Notes: generated from the sequence alone by a model not told the origin. A DNA stretch of 64,000 nucleotides from Chryseobacterium mulctrae (GCF_006175945.1 NZ_VAJL01000001.1:4659001-4723000); one strand, 5' to 3'; positions 1-10,717 are shown, counted from the first letter of the stretch. A program made the numbers and translations.

Positions 1-46
1 AGCAAAAAATAATATATTGTTTTATTGAATTTCATAAGAATTTAAA

Positions 47-2810
47 TTAAAAGTTAGCTTTAAGACCGAAAATAAATGTTCTTACCTGAGGATAAGTTCC
101 ATAATCAACACCAGATACACCGTTTGTCGTATTGAAAGCATTCACTTCTGGATCGAAGCCTGTATAATCTGTCCAAGTCAAAAGATTTTGACCAGTTACA
201 TATAAGTTGATTTTACTTACTCCTTTGAATGGACTCAAGAAATTGTAACCTAATGTCGCGCTTTTAAGTTTTAAGAAAGAACCATCTTCAACAAATCTGT
301 CTGAAACATACTGTGAACTTGCAGAATTTGCTCTTGGAGTATTCGTAATTTGTCCCGGAGTTGTCCAACGGTCTAAAACTGCAGTAGATTGATTTTTAAA
401 GTCATTCATCATTTCCAAATCAAATCTTGATGCATTGTAAATTTCACCACCATAAGAACCAGTTATTAAAACATCTAAATACCAGTTTTTATAAGAAAAG
501 CTATTGCTAAAACCAAAAGAGAAATCAGGATTTGGATTTCCTATGAATGTTCTGTCACCAGTATCAAAATATCCGTTTCCATTAGTATCTTTATAGACAA
601 TATCCCCCGTTTGAGAATCAATATGATCTACCTGATAACCATAAAATGAACTAATTGCTTGTCCCGGAGTAAATCTCACCAAATTAGCTCCTACAGTTTC
701 AATATTAGCTTTATCAAGTATAGGAACCCAGTTTAGCTGTAGCACTTTATTTTTTGTAAATGAAATATTGAAATTCGTATTCCAATTAAAGTTTTCGCCT
801 TTAAAGTTTTGAGTATTCAAAGCAAATTCCAACCCTTTATTTTCCATATTTCCAACGTTTCTATAAAAAGGTACTTGTGCAGGACCCATTGGTATTGGAA
901 TTATAAGATCATTTGTTTTTCTATGATATGCATCGACACTCAATTTAATTTTGTTGCTTAAAAAGCCAAAATCAACACCTATATTCGTGTCGTTTGTAAC
1001 TTCCCAACCCAAATTACTACTATCCCATTGTCTAGTGTACCAAGATCCTGCATTACCTAATTCAGTTTGTCTTTCCAAATTATAGTGCGAATATGGAGGA
1101 ATTCCTGAAACGTTTCCGGTCTGTCCCCATCCTCCTCTTAATTTCAATTCAGATATTACCTTACTATCAGAGAGAAAATCTTCATTTGATACCACCCACG
1201 ATGCAGAAACACCCGGGAAGAATCCCCATTTATTTCCATCAGCCAAAGCAGAGCTTCCATTATATCTGAAAACTCCCATAATGGTATATTTGTTATCAAA
1301 AGTATATAAAGCTCTACCAAAGAAAGACATTTCACGTAAGTTTTCTTTTACGAGACTTTCATGTCTGTTTACAGCACTATTAAAATAAAACATGGATGTT
1401 CCTTCCGGAAAACTGTCTCCCCAGTAATTATGCCAAGAATTTCTCTTTTCGTGAATCTGATTTCCTCCTAATAAAGCTAAATCATGAACTCCTGATTTTA
1501 TGGTATATGTTAAGGTGTTCTCAATATTCAAATCTTGATAAGTTGATAGATATTTCCCTCCAATACCTTTTTTCTCTCTTCCATAGCTTGTTTGGTAGCC
1601 ATCTGTGAATTGATCGTTTGTACTTTCAATTAAATCAAATGAAACCGTTGGTTTCCAAACTAAATTTTTAATCAGATTAACTTCAAACCCTAAATTACTC
1701 ATAAAACGTTGCGTCTGAGTTTCATTTTTTCTGGATTGATATGCCACTGGATTTTCCCACGAAGATTGAAAAGGATTTAAAGCAAATTGACCGTCTTTAT
1801 AACCATCAATGAAATTTCCGGAAGCATCTTTCTCTCTTACTTTTAACTGATTACCATAAATTGGCAGAAAAGAAGGTGTGTTTAAAGCACTTAAAATAAC
1901 CCCACCTCTTGAAGTACCTAAATTATCGTTTGTATTTTTTAAACCTGTATTGATGTAGTTGAAATTACCGGTGAGCTTTAGCCAATTGGTAATTTTTGCA
2001 TCCAAATTCATTTTTGCTGAAATTCTTTCAAATCTTGCAGGATATTCCCTGATAACCTAATGCTGTATAAGCTCTTACTTTTTCGTTTCCAAAAGAATAA
2101 TTTACGTTATAGTTTTGATCAAAACCTGTTCTAAAAACTTCGTCTCTCCAATTAGTGTTAATGCCTTCGTATCTCGGATTGTTAATTGTCGTAAGAAAAG
2201 ATGGATTAATTTCCGCCATCAACGTTTTATATTGGTCTAAATTTAAAACATCAATATTGTTTACCGTTTTAGACATTCCCCAATATGCATTGAATGCCAA
2301 TTGCGGTTTATTGGCTTTTCCTCTCTTTGTCGTAACAATTACAACTCCCGAAGAACCGTTGATTCCGTAGATTGCTGCAGAAGTAGCATCTTTCAGAATC
2401 GTCATATCTGTAATATCATCAGGATTAATTCCACTGATGTCAAAAGTTTGAATTCCGTCTACTACATAAAGTGGATTTACACTTGATGAAATTGAATTAT
2501 TTCCTCTAATCTTCACATCAATTGCTGCTCCAGGTTTACCCGAAGACTGTATCACATTTACCCCTGCAGCATTCCCCTGCAAAGCCTGACCTACATTATA
2601 AATAGGTCTGTCGTCAAATGTTTCAGATTTTACGGTAGATACCGCACTCGTAAGGTTTGATTTTTTTACTGAACCATAACCAATAACTACTACTTCCTCG
2701 ATCTTCTGCTCTTTTGAAACAGTATCGCGCGACGTAGTCTGTGCATTGAAATTTGCCGTAAAATAAAGTGCGGCAATAATCCCTAAGCTTCTTGATATTT
2801 TTACATTCAT
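47..2810 (-). pseudogene. SusC/RagA-family TonB-dependent outer-membrane receptor, split by a frameshift
   Basis: Two consecutive reading frames on the same strand make one receptor. The part at 2810-2028 has a signal peptide (MNVKISRSLG... to NAQ), a TonB-box-like EEVVVIGYGS and the plug domain (VDGI, ATSAAIYG, GVVIVTTKRGK). The part at 2011-47 is the beta-barrel and ends in an aromatic residue (LKANF), as outer-membrane proteins do. The frame changes at the CCC run at 2047-2049. In the second frame the reading continues upstream as EYPARFERISAKMNLDAK, so one extra G (or two missing bases) on the coding strand explains the break. SusC proteins import oligosaccharides or other large nutrients with a SusD partner, which would lie beyond the left edge. 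The N-terminal carboxypeptidase-like domain of many SusC proteins is absent. Family assignment is firm; substrate unknown. Confidence 0.85.
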
Positions 2811-2987
2811 ATACAGTTAAGTTTTTTAATTCTCAAATTGAGACAATAAAAATATATCTTTTTTTTATTAATTAACATTTTTTTAATAATTATTTTAATA
2901 TTTCCACTATTTTTGGGCAATCAAAGGCTGTTGATTTTAATAAATATTTGATTATTTGTTAAAATTTAGCTGATATAAATTCCCAAA
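2811..2987. promoter_or_regulatory. Divergent intergenic region between the SusC-like gene and the MFS gene
   Basis: This AT-rich gap must hold both divergent promoters. The only symmetric element I see is TCTCAAATTGAGA (2831-2843), a 6+1+6 palindrome in the leader of the receptor gene; it could be an operator for the Nudix-type regulator at 4195 or chance. I could not place a convincing TAnnTTTG box. Confidence 0.25.
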
Positions 2988-4172
2988 ATGACCACTAAAC
3001 AACCAAATATTTCACTTCCGCTGAAACTTACTTTCCTTGTTTTTTCAATGGTTTTAAATTGCATGGGGATTGTTATTTTACAGTTATCAGAGCAGAAAAT
3101 CACGTATGATAAGCTTGGTTTTTTAGAGTCATTTAAAGATTTACCGATTGCGATATTTTCTCTTTTTGCAGTTAATTTTATCAGCAGGTTCGGAACAAAA
3201 AAATCATTGGTTTTTGCTTTAATGCTTGTCGGAATCTGTTCTTTATTCTTACCCTTTGTCGAAGTTTTTTGGTTTTTCAAATTATGGTTTGCCATTATCG
3301 GAACCTGTTTTGCGATAGGAAAAATTTGTGTTTACGGTATTATCCGAAATAATATGACCGAAGAAAAATCATTAGCCAAAACCATGAACAGCGTTGAAGC
3401 TTCTTTTATGATTGGTATCTTTACAGTCAATACAGGCTTCGGATGGTTAATTTCCAGCCAGTTTGGTGAATATTGGAAATTTGGCTTTATGTCTATTTCT
3501 CTGATTTCTTTTTTTACTGTTTATCTTTTTACGAAAGTTAAAATTGCCGAACCGCAAAATAAGACAACGAGAATTTTCCCTGATCTCTCAGGATTTGGAA
3601 AAACAACTTTTATACTTTTTTTTGCAGTAAGTTTTTTTATTATTTTTATCGAACAAAGTTTTAATTCCTGGCTTCCTGCATTTTACAAAGATCATTTAAA
3701 AGTTAATTCTTTCTTTGCACTTCAGGCATCTTCGTTTTTGGCGCTCTTTTCATATACAGGAAGAGCAATTACTTCAAGGATTATTCAGCGATTTCCTTTG
3801 TCAAAATATTTCATGATGTGTGTGTTGATGATTATCATTTTGTTGGTTATCATTTCAGGCATTCAGTTTTATTTTAGCGAAAATGCGAAGATTTTGTTAT
3901 TCCTCTTTCCAATTATCGGTTTGTTTCTCGCACCACTCTATCCGGTAATTAACTCAAAAATGATTGCAAAAATTGATAAGGATAAAATCAATGCTTTTAC
4001 TTCTTTAATAGTAAGTGTATCTTCAATAAGCAGCTCAATCAATTCAATTTCAATTTCGGTACTGTTTAAAAATCAAATGCTTACTTATTATTCTTTATAT
4101 ATTTTGGGAGCTGTAATTATGGTTTCCGTTTTAGCATATTCTTATTTTAAACTTAGTGCTAATAAAATTTAA
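2988..4172 (+). CDS. MFS transporter, probably a sugar permease
   Basis: The 394-aa protein is hydrophobic throughout, with about 12 predicted membrane segments and short charged loops such as RFGTKKS after segment 2, the position of the major-facilitator A-motif. It should sit in the inner membrane. The next gene, 22 bp downstream on the same strand, is a Nudix/winged-helix regulator of the type that controls sugar use in Bacteroidota, and a SusC-like receptor is transcribed divergently. The three together suggest uptake of one carbohydrate across both membranes. The substrate cannot be read from the sequence. Confidence 0.7.
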   Translation: MTTKQPNISLPLKLTFLVFSMVLNCMGIVILQLSEQKITYDKLGFLESFKDLPIAIFSLFAVNFISRFGTKKSLVFALMLVGICSLFLPFVEVFWFFKLWFAIIGTCFAIGKICVYGIIRNNMTEEKSLAKTMNSVEASFMIGIFTVNTGFGWLISSQFGEYWKFGFMSISLISFFTVYLFTKVKIAEPQNKTTRIFPDLSGFGKTTFILFFAVSFFIIFIEQSFNSWLPAFYKDHLKVNSFFALQASSFLALFSYTGRAITSRIIQRFPLSKYFMMCVLMIIILLVIISGIQFYFSENAKILLFLFPIIGLFLAPLYPVINSKMIAKIDKDKINAFTSLIVSVSSISSSINSISISVLFKNQMLTYYSLYILGAVIMVSVLAYSYFKLSANKI

Positions 4173-4194
4173 AAAATAATTTTATTTTTACCCC

Positions 4195-4935
4195 ATGAAA
4201 ACTGATCACAATAAAAACATAGAGACATTAAAGGAACTTATTGATAGTAAAGATCTTATCCCCAATGTATCCGTCGATTGTACTATTTTTGGGTTTCATG
4301 ATAACATCCTGAAAGTTCTGTTATTAAAATACCACGACCTTAATTTGTATTCTCTTCCCGGTGGTTTTGTTTTTATTGATGAAGATCTAAGAGAAGCAGC
4401 TGATCGTGTTTTATATGAAAGAACGCATCTTAAAGGTTTATTTTTGGAGCAGTTTCATACTTTTGGGAGACTCAACAGAACCGAAAATAACGTCCACAAA
4501 ACATTAATTAATAATAAAGGTTTAGATGTACCTAAAGATCACTGGATTTTACAAAGATTTATCACGGTTGGTTATTGCAGCTTAATAGATTTTACGATGG
4601 CAAACACTTTTCCTGATGCTTTTAACGAATCTTGTGCATGGTTTGAGGTAAATAAACTTCCGCAAATGGCATTTGATCACGACAGAGTAATTGCTGAAGG
4701 ATTAGAATATCTACGAAAAAACATCGATACTCAGGTTGCAGCAAGCAATTTACTGCCCGAAAAATTTACGATGAAAGACTTGCAGTCGTTGTATGAAACT
4801 ATTTTGGGTGAAAAATTCAGACGAAATAATTTTCAGCGTAAAATATTAAGTACTAATTCTTTGGAAAGAATGGAGAAATTATTCGACGGTTCAGCAAATA
4901 AAGCGCCTTATCTCTATAAATTCATCAAAAAATAG
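4195..4935 (+). CDS. Nudix-domain transcriptional regulator (NrtR/AraR-like)
   Basis: The 246-aa protein has an N-terminal Nudix fold (about 20-150) followed by a C-terminal winged-helix-like region (about 185-246, FTMKDLQSLYETILG and RRNNFQRKIL). The Nudix box region GGFVFIDEDLREAADRVLYE lacks the catalytic REUxEE glutamates, as in regulators that bind a ligand rather than hydrolyse it. The Bacteroidota AraR family has this architecture and represses pentose genes. It follows the MFS gene by 22 bp, so the two are likely co-transcribed. The regulator role is well supported; arabinose as ligand is only inferred. Confidence 0.75.
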   Translation: MKTDHNKNIETLKELIDSKDLIPNVSVDCTIFGFHDNILKVLLLKYHDLNLYSLPGGFVFIDEDLREAADRVLYERTHLKGLFLEQFHTFGRLNRTENNVHKTLINNKGLDVPKDHWILQRFITVGYCSLIDFTMANTFPDAFNESCAWFEVNKLPQMAFDHDRVIAEGLEYLRKNIDTQVAASNLLPEKFTMKDLQSLYETILGEKFRRNNFQRKILSTNSLERMEKLFDGSANKAPYLYKFIKK

Positions 4936-5007
4936 TTTTTTTTCTCTTTAAAGAAGTTTTCTTTTCAGCATTCCGAAAAAATCTTATTTTTAGGGAAATT
5001 AAATTAC

Positions 5008-6186
5008 ATGTCATATTATCCTCTTACAAGCATTCCTGATTATTATGGAATTGATGCTTTACTTACCGAAGAACACAAGCTTATCCGTCAGTCTATAAGA
5101 GATTGGGTTGAAAGTTTTGTAATGCCGAATATTGATCAGGCAGCTCAAAATCACACTGATTTACCAAATTTAATGAGAGAATTGGGGAAAATCGGAGCTT
5201 TAGGACCTTACATTCCTGAAGAATACGGTGGTTCTGGTCTTGATCAGATTTCTTATGGTTTGATTATGCAGGAATTGGAAAGAGGAGATTCAGCAGTGCG
5301 TTCTGCGGCATCTGTACAAAGTTCTTTGGTAATGTTCCCGATCAATGAATTCGGTTCTGAAGAACAAAAAAGAAAATACTTACCAAAGCTAGCTTCCGGT
5401 GAAATGATCGGATCTTTCGGTCTTACTGAGCCTAATCACGGTTCAGACCCAAGTTCTATGGAAACTTATTTTAAAGATATGGGAGATCATTATCTTTTAA
5501 ATGGTGCCAAAATGTGGATCACCAATTCTCCGCTATGCGATATCGCAGTAATTTGGGCTAAAAATGAAGAAGGAAAAGTACAGGGATTGATCGTTGAAAG
5601 AGGAATGGAAGGTTTTACCACTCCTGAAACTCATAATAAATGGAGCTTAAGAGCTTCTAAAACAGGCGAATTGGTATTTAACGACGTGAAAGTACCTAAA
5701 GAAAATTTACTTCCCAATGTTACAGGATTAAAAGGACCTTTATCTTGTTTAAATTCTGCGAGATACGGAATTTCTTGGGGCGTAATCGGAGCTGCAATCG
5801 ACTGTTACTGTACTGCTGTTCAATATTCTAAAGAAAGAAAACAGTTTGGGAAACCAATTGGTTCTTACCAATTACAGCAGAAAAAATTAGCTGAATTTTT
5901 AACTGAAATTACGAAAGCTCAGTTGCTTTGCTTACAATTAGGAAATTTGAAAAACGATCACAAAGCGAGTCCGGCTCAGATTTCTATGGCAAAAAGAAAT
6001 AATGTTAAAATGGCGATTGATATTGCAAGAGAATCACGTCAAATTCTTGGTGGAATGGGAATCATGGGTGAATTCCCGATGATGCGTCACGCTGCCAATC
6101 TAGAATCGGTAATTACTTACGAAGGAACACACGATGTTCATTTGCTGATTACAGGTCTTGACATTACAGGAATTAACGCTTTTTAG
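5008..6186 (+). CDS. Acyl-CoA dehydrogenase, glutaryl-CoA dehydrogenase type
   Basis: At 392 aa it has the normal length of the FAD-dependent acyl-CoA dehydrogenases. Visible motifs are the FAD/substrate segment GSFGLTEPNHGSD, the segment MWITNSPLCDIAVIWAK and the C-terminal QILGGMGI. The catalytic glutamate is Glu372 in TYEGTHD, the position used by glutaryl-CoA dehydrogenase, which oxidises and decarboxylates glutaryl-CoA to crotonyl-CoA in lysine and tryptophan breakdown. GSYQLQQKKLAE also fits that subgroup. It has its own terminator downstream and appears monocistronic. Confidence 0.85.
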   Translation: MSYYPLTSIPDYYGIDALLTEEHKLIRQSIRDWVESFVMPNIDQAAQNHTDLPNLMRELGKIGALGPYIPEEYGGSGLDQISYGLIMQELERGDSAVRSAASVQSSLVMFPINEFGSEEQKRKYLPKLASGEMIGSFGLTEPNHGSDPSSMETYFKDMGDHYLLNGAKMWITNSPLCDIAVIWAKNEEGKVQGLIVERGMEGFTTPETHNKWSLRASKTGELVFNDVKVPKENLLPNVTGLKGPLSCLNSARYGISWGVIGAAIDCYCTAVQYSKERKQFGKPIGSYQLQQKKLAEFLTEITKAQLLCLQLGNLKNDHKASPAQISMAKRNNVKMAIDIARESRQILGGMGIMGEFPMMRHAANLESVITYEGTHDVHLLITGLDITGINAF

Positions 6187-6206
6187 GCTAAAATAATATT
6201 TTCTTA

Positions 6207-6242
6207 AACCTCACAGATTTTTAAAGACCTGTGAGGTTTTTT
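6207..6242 (+). terminator. Rho-independent terminator after the acyl-CoA dehydrogenase gene
   Basis: Arms AACCTCACAG (6207-6216) and CTGTGAGGTT (6229-6238) form a perfect 10-bp stem followed by a T-tract. It could also serve the convergent gene at 6287. Confidence 0.85.
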
Positions 6243-6286
6243 GTACTTCTAAAATTAATTTTTCTGCTCTATTAGCCTCGGTCAAA

Positions 6287-8986
6287 TTAATAATTATAAT
6301 TCTTCACATTTTCTAAGAAACTGATTTCAGGATTCAGAATTTCATGTATTAAATTTTGAATAGAAATCATAGCATCATCAAGACTTCCTTGAGCAAATTC
6401 CAACGACACAACTCCTTTTTTAGCATCGGCAAAACTCCAGATTCCGGTTTCTACAGGAAATCCCCAAAACTCCGGTAAACTTTGAATTACATATTGATAT
6501 AAACAAAGCTGCATCGCCTGTTTTCTGTCGCTGTTTTGGAAATAGTCTGACTTGTTTAATTCATCAATCTTTACGGTAAGATTTTTGGTTTTTGCAGTTT
6601 TATAATCGATAATTCTGATTGTCCCGTTTAGCCTGTCAATTCTGTCAATGAAACCAAAGAAAGAAACCTTGTCAGATTTGTCTTCATTCAGATAAAAATC
6701 TACGCCTTCAAATCTTCTTTCAATATCAATTATTTCTAAAGAATTACCCGCTTTTATCAATTCTAAATCGTGGTTCAGAATATTCTCAATTACTTTTTTT
6801 GCAATAGCTTTGTGGATGTAATTCATCCCTTTATTGTAAAATTCAGGCTGATGTTTTAGCTTTTCAATTGCAATATTTATAAATTCATCTATTCGTTTAA
6901 TTGAATTCTGTAAATCATTTAATTTTAAAACTTTACCTTTCAACACTTCATAAACTTCTTGAAGCGTGTAGTGAACTAAATTCCCATAATTTCTAATCGA
7001 TAATTCTTCTTCAATTTCATCGGCTTCAGAAGTATTTAAAATCTTTGAAAGATAAAAATCAATTGGATTATAGAGATAGCTTGTTAAGTGGGAAGCCGAA
7101 ACTTTTTCTTTCCATTTTAAAAGCTGTTGCTGAACAATATCCGTTTTAAAAACTTCGATGGGTTGACTTAAAATTGGCTCTGAAGAATTCTCAACAATAA
7201 CATGCTCGATGTGATGAGAACTTTCCATTTCGATCTGAGTAATAAATCGACTCTTTTCTCCCGTATTTACACCAGAACTTAAAGCATTGAAAAGCAAATG
7301 TACATTCTGCGCATCCTGAATTAAACGGTAAAAATGATAGGCATAAATACTGTCATTTTCAAGGAAAGTATGCAAGTCAAAATATCTTCTTATATCGAAA
7401 GGAATATAAGTGTTTTGCGAGTTTCCAAGCGGTAATTTACCTTCATTAACAGACAGAAGAATTACGTTTTCAAAATTTAATAGACGGGTTTCCAAAAGTC
7501 CCATTACCTGTAGTCCTTTCAATGGTTCACCCTGAAAATCTATGCTTTCTGAATTAATATGTTGGTTGATGAGAATCTCAAGTGTTTCTATATTAATTCT
7601 AAAACCATAAGGTGTAATCTGGTTTTTAATGATCCTGAATGCATTTTCAAAATGAGAAACGTTTTCATACTGAATATCATCCAGTTCAAGCCATTTAATC
7701 TTTTTACAAAATGCTATAAGATCATCTAAAAACTGATAGACTGAATTCGATTTTTGAAGAAGATTGAAATACGAAAGACTCCCCAAAAGCTCAGTCAAAA
7801 GCTTCTGAGAAATATATACGATGTTTCTTTCTTCAATTTTAGATTTAAAATCATTAATAATCTTTTCATCATCATCAGATTTTGGAAGCTCTTCAAGAAT
7901 TGGATAAACATCACGATAATAATACGAAGATTTGCTCTTTTCAAGCTGTTTCTGGAGGTAAAAAAGTTGCTTTACAGCATTCGAAAAAGAAAGATTTTTC
8001 AGAGGAAAACCCATGGTTATATTAAGGTTTTCAACTTCATGCATCACATCCAGACTTGCAGGAAGAAGGTTTTCATCAAGTAAAACAACCGCAGTATTGG
8101 TGAAAGTTTTATTATTAATATTTTTAAATAACTCAGGTAAAATCTTGGTTTGCGTTACATTACCTGAAACTTCGTAGACTTTGATGTTTTTAGGCTGGTT
8201 AAAATCGTCCTCAATCCAGTTGAAAGTTCTGTTATCATCAAATTCTTTCCACATTTTATGATTTCTGAGGAACTTTCCGGCCTCTTGTCTTTCGTCATCA
8301 AAATAATATTTATCTCCCTGAAAAAAACACTGCGCTTTGTTCCATTGTAAAAGACCTCTCACCAGTTTTTCTTCAACCGGAGTGAATGCATTAAAGCCAC
8401 AGAAAACAAAATTTTCGGTATTATTTTTTGCAAACTCTCCTATTTTTGCTTTGGCAGATTCGTGAATCATTCCCGGGGTTGCCCAGTTTTTTTCTCTTAA
8501 TTTTTCCTTTAAAACAGGAAGAAAAACATTCATATTCCTCCAAAAATTCAGGAATTTTTTTCGTGGAACTTCATCGTCGTCACCTAAATCCTGCGCCCAT
8601 TCTTTAATACGTTCTTCATCAAACATATATTGCAAAACGGCTTCATCAGAATCTGAAAATTTTAAAATATCGTCCCAATCTTTCTGAAGCGTAGGAAACC
8701 ATTTTAAAAATTCAGAAAAATCGTCGTTTGGAATAAGATTTAAACCTTTATAAACATCAAATGCAAAAAGCCACAGAGAAATCCCCTGAATCGTCTGTTG
8801 ATCTACAATATTGATGATCAATTCTTCAATCGTATAAAAATTGGGAAGAAATCCTGAGTAATTATTTTCTTCTAAAATCTGACGTATAAAAACAATGGGT
8901 CTTTTACCGGGAAGAACAATGTTAAATTGCGATAAATCAGTATTTTGAATTAATAATTCATCGATAATTTTGTTTAGAAATTTCAA
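6287..8986 (-). CDS. PD-(D/E)XK nuclease family protein, AddB-like recombination subunit
   Basis: The 899-aa protein begins with a degenerate helicase-like region (NIVLPGKRPIVFIRQIL) with no intact Walker A motif. It ends with a RecB-type nuclease domain: GNLVHYTLQEVYE (about 665), GFIDRIDRL (about 775), IRIIDYKTAK (the catalytic D...DYK set) and QAMQLCLYQY. This is the layout of AddB-type partners of the AddAB enzyme, which processes double-strand breaks for RecA. I see no cysteine set for the iron-sulfur cluster of Firmicutes AddB. The stop overlaps the start of nothing here; its own start overlaps the end of the DUF922 gene by 4 bp, so they are co-transcribed. The AddA partner is not in the window. 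Confidence 0.75.
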   Translation of the reverse strand: MKFLNKIIDELLIQNTDLSQFNIVLPGKRPIVFIRQILEENNYSGFLPNFYTIEELIINIVDQQTIQGISLWLFAFDVYKGLNLIPNDDFSEFLKWFPTLQKDWDDILKFSDSDEAVLQYMFDEERIKEWAQDLGDDDEVPRKKFLNFWRNMNVFLPVLKEKLREKNWATPGMIHESAKAKIGEFAKNNTENFVFCGFNAFTPVEEKLVRGLLQWNKAQCFFQGDKYYFDDERQEAGKFLRNHKMWKEFDDNRTFNWIEDDFNQPKNIKVYEVSGNVTQTKILPELFKNINNKTFTNTAVVLLDENLLPASLDVMHEVENLNITMGFPLKNLSFSNAVKQLFYLQKQLEKSKSSYYYRDVYPILEELPKSDDDEKIINDFKSKIEERNIVYISQKLLTELLGSLSYFNLLQKSNSVYQFLDDLIAFCKKIKWLELDDIQYENVSHFENAFRIIKNQITPYGFRINIETLEILINQHINSESIDFQGEPLKGLQVMGLLETRLLNFENVILLSVNEGKLPLGNSQNTYIPFDIRRYFDLHTFLENDSIYAYHFYRLIQDAQNVHLLFNALSSGVNTGEKSRFITQIEMESSHHIEHVIVENSSEPILSQPIEVFKTDIVQQQLLKWKEKVSASHLTSYLYNPIDFYLSKILNTSEADEIEEELSIRNYGNLVHYTLQEVYEVLKGKVLKLNDLQNSIKRIDEFINIAIEKLKHQPEFYNKGMNYIHKAIAKKVIENILNHDLELIKAGNSLEIIDIERRFEGVDFYLNEDKSDKVSFFGFIDRIDRLNGTIRIIDYKTAKTKNLTVKIDELNKSDYFQNSDRKQAMQLCLYQYVIQSLPEFWGFPVETGIWSFADAKKGVVSLEFAQGSLDDAMISIQNLIHEILNPEISFLENVKNYNY

Positions 8987-9519
8987 ATTTTCTGATAGTT
9001 TTTTAGTTTTTCGAGTTCTTCGCTAATTAAAATATTATATTCTGCCTGCTTTTCTTTATTCATTCCATGTTCGGTTACACGGTCGTAGTCAGCCTGAAAG
9101 CTTTTGTAATCGGAAGAGATTTTAGCGTAAATTGTTTTGAAAAACTTATTGTAATCTGCAGTAGTTTTTATTTTTTCTGAAACTTCCTTTCTAAGTTTTC
9201 TTGCGTGAATTTCAGCAATATCAAAGTGTTTCTGCTCATGAACCAATACATAATCGTTGATTCTTTTAACGTCTTTCCATGATTTGTTTTCATTAAAAAC
9301 CGTTTGAATAGTGATTTTTACAGGAACTTTAGGATCGCTCGATGTAGTTGCTGAAAATTCCCAACCGCAATGAGTATAAGCTACAACCGTTGCCCCGCCC
9401 AAATTGTTAGTTTTGCTTTTAAAATTATCCCAAACCAATTTCTGATTTTCGCTCCAGACAATATTCTGAGCTGAGACAATGTTGAAAATCAATAAAAAAA
9501 CGATTAAAAAAAACTTCAT
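8983..9519 (-). CDS. DUF922-family secreted putative metalloprotease
   Basis: The 178-aa protein starts with a signal peptide (MKFFLIVFLLIFNIVSAQ). Near residue 93 it carries VLVHEQKHFDIAEIHARKL, an HExxH-type zinc motif followed by a conserved H, as in the DUF922 family of predicted zinc peptidases. It overlaps the AddB-like gene by 4 bp and the lipoprotein gene by 1 bp, giving a tight three-gene transcription unit. Family match is good; substrate unknown. Confidence 0.65.
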   Translation of the reverse strand: MKFFLIVFLLIFNIVSAQNIVWSENQKLVWDNFKSKTNNLGGATVVAYTHCGWEFSATTSSDPKVPVKITIQTVFNENKSWKDVKRINDYVLVHEQKHFDIAEIHARKLRKEVSEKIKTTADYNKFFKTIYAKISSDYKSFQADYDRVTEHGMNKEKQAEYNILISEELEKLKNYQKI

Positions 9520-9926
9520 TATTCCACTACAATTGTTTTTGTAATCCAGTTGTTATTACCATTCCAAAATCTGAATGTGTAATTTCCTTTTTTTCTTGGA
9601 CTAAAATTAATCTGATTTGCTGATTTATGATTTACCTGAGAGCACATTCCATTAGTAAGGTATTGATAAGCGGTAACATCTCTGTCAAATTCTCCAGTAT
9701 GAACATAATCGTATCCATAAAATCCTCTACACGTTGATGCATATGTCGAATAGGTTCTGATGCTTTGAACTGAGAAAACGCTCATCGTATCACTAACAAT
9801 TTTTACACTGTCAATCTTTACTTTATCTACAGATTCTATCGTTTGATAATCATCATCATCTTTACATGAAGTAAAAAAAACACCTAAAACTGCCGCAGCG
9901 AAACTTATTTTTAATAGAGATTTCAT
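9519..9926 (-). CDS. Small lipoprotein of unknown function
   Basis: The 135-aa product has a lipoprotein signal peptide ending in FFTSCKDDDD; the acidic run after the cysteine resembles the lipoprotein export signal seen in Bacteroidota surface lipoproteins. The rest (SFSV-like beta strands, YTFRFWNGNNNWITKTIVVE) looks like a small beta fold. It is first in a unit with the DUF922 and AddB-like genes. No family recognised. Confidence 0.6.
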   Translation of the reverse strand: MKSLLKISFAAAVLGVFFTSCKDDDDYQTIESVDKVKIDSVKIVSDTMSVFSVQSIRTYSTYASTCRGFYGYDYVHTGEFDRDVTAYQYLTNGMCSQVNHKSANQINFSPRKKGNYTFRFWNGNNNWITKTIVVE

Positions 9927-9989
9927 GATGTTGGATTTTGATCGTTTGGAAAGATAAATTTAGTGAAAATAAATACGAATTAACATATT

Positions 9990-10625
9990 TTAAGAATTAA
10001 AATTACCTTTTGAAAGATAAACAACCTTTTTAGTTTCAAAAAACTCTTCGTCGAAGTAATTTTTAAGACTGAAAAGCTCACATTTTAGACCGGCAAGTTC
10101 TTCAGCAAGATCTCCACCTTTTAGATATAAAACTCCGTTATGCTTTGCGTTTAATTGCTCTTTTTCAAATTTACCTTTCAGCCATCTTAAAAATTCAGGC
10201 ATTTGAGTAACGGCACGACTTACCACGAAATGGAATTTTTCTTTTACTTTTTCTGCTCTTCCGTGAATCGCGGTAAGATTTGACAAACCTACCCCTTCTG
10301 CAACCGCATTCACCACCGTAATTTTTTTACCGATTGAATCAATTAAAGTAAACTGAGTTTCAGGAAACAAAATTGCCAAAGGAATTCCTGGAAAACCACC
10401 ACCTGTTCCAACGTCTAAAACTTTTGTTCCGGGAGCGAATTCCATAATTTTTGCAATACCTAAAGAATGCAGAATATGCTTCTCATAAAGAGATTCCATG
10501 TCTTTTCTGGAAATGACGTTTATTTTTTCATTCCATTCTCCATACAGGCTTTCAAGCTTTGTAAACTGCTCGATTTGTTTTTCTGTAAGATCCGGAAAGT
10601 ATTTTTGAATGATTGCTATCGACAT
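9990..10625 (-). CDS. rsmG: 16S rRNA (guanine-N7)-methyltransferase RsmG
   Basis: The SAM-binding motif VLDVGTGGGFPGIPLAIL, followed by FTLIDSIGKKITVVNAVAEG, identifies RsmG (GidB), which methylates G527 of 16S rRNA in the 530 loop; loss gives low-level streptomycin resistance in other bacteria. I chose the ATG at 10625 (MSIAIIQKYFP, 211 aa), because family members start close to this helix; an in-frame ATG at 10646 would add seven residues. It is divergent from the aminotransferase gene. Confidence 0.9.
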   Translation of the reverse strand: MSIAIIQKYFPDLTEKQIEQFTKLESLYGEWNEKINVISRKDMESLYEKHILHSLGIAKIMEFAPGTKVLDVGTGGGFPGIPLAILFPETQFTLIDSIGKKITVVNAVAEGVGLSNLTAIHGRAEKVKEKFHFVVSRAVTQMPEFLRWLKGKFEKEQLNAKHNGVLYLKGGDLAEELAGLKCELFSLKNYFDEEFFETKKVVYLSKGNFNS

Positions 10626-10688
10626 AAAAGTAATTCTAAAGGGCAAAAATAAGTTTTATTAACAGTTTATTCAAATTAAGTTTTTATA

Positions 10689-10696
10689 TATATTTG
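10689..10696 (+). promoter_or_regulatory. -7 promoter box for the aminotransferase gene
   Basis: TATATTTG matches the Bacteroidota TAnnTTTG box and lies 22 bp before the chosen start codon. No clear TTG is present 19 bp upstream, so the call is partial. Confidence 0.45.
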
Positions 10697-10717
10697 TTAA
10701 AAAGACAAAAAGAATAC

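Noticed and set aside
7754..8083. 109-codon plus-strand frame inside the AddB-like gene
   Set aside because: Antisense shadow with Lys/Phe/Ile-only composition; the minus-strand gene is continuous through it.
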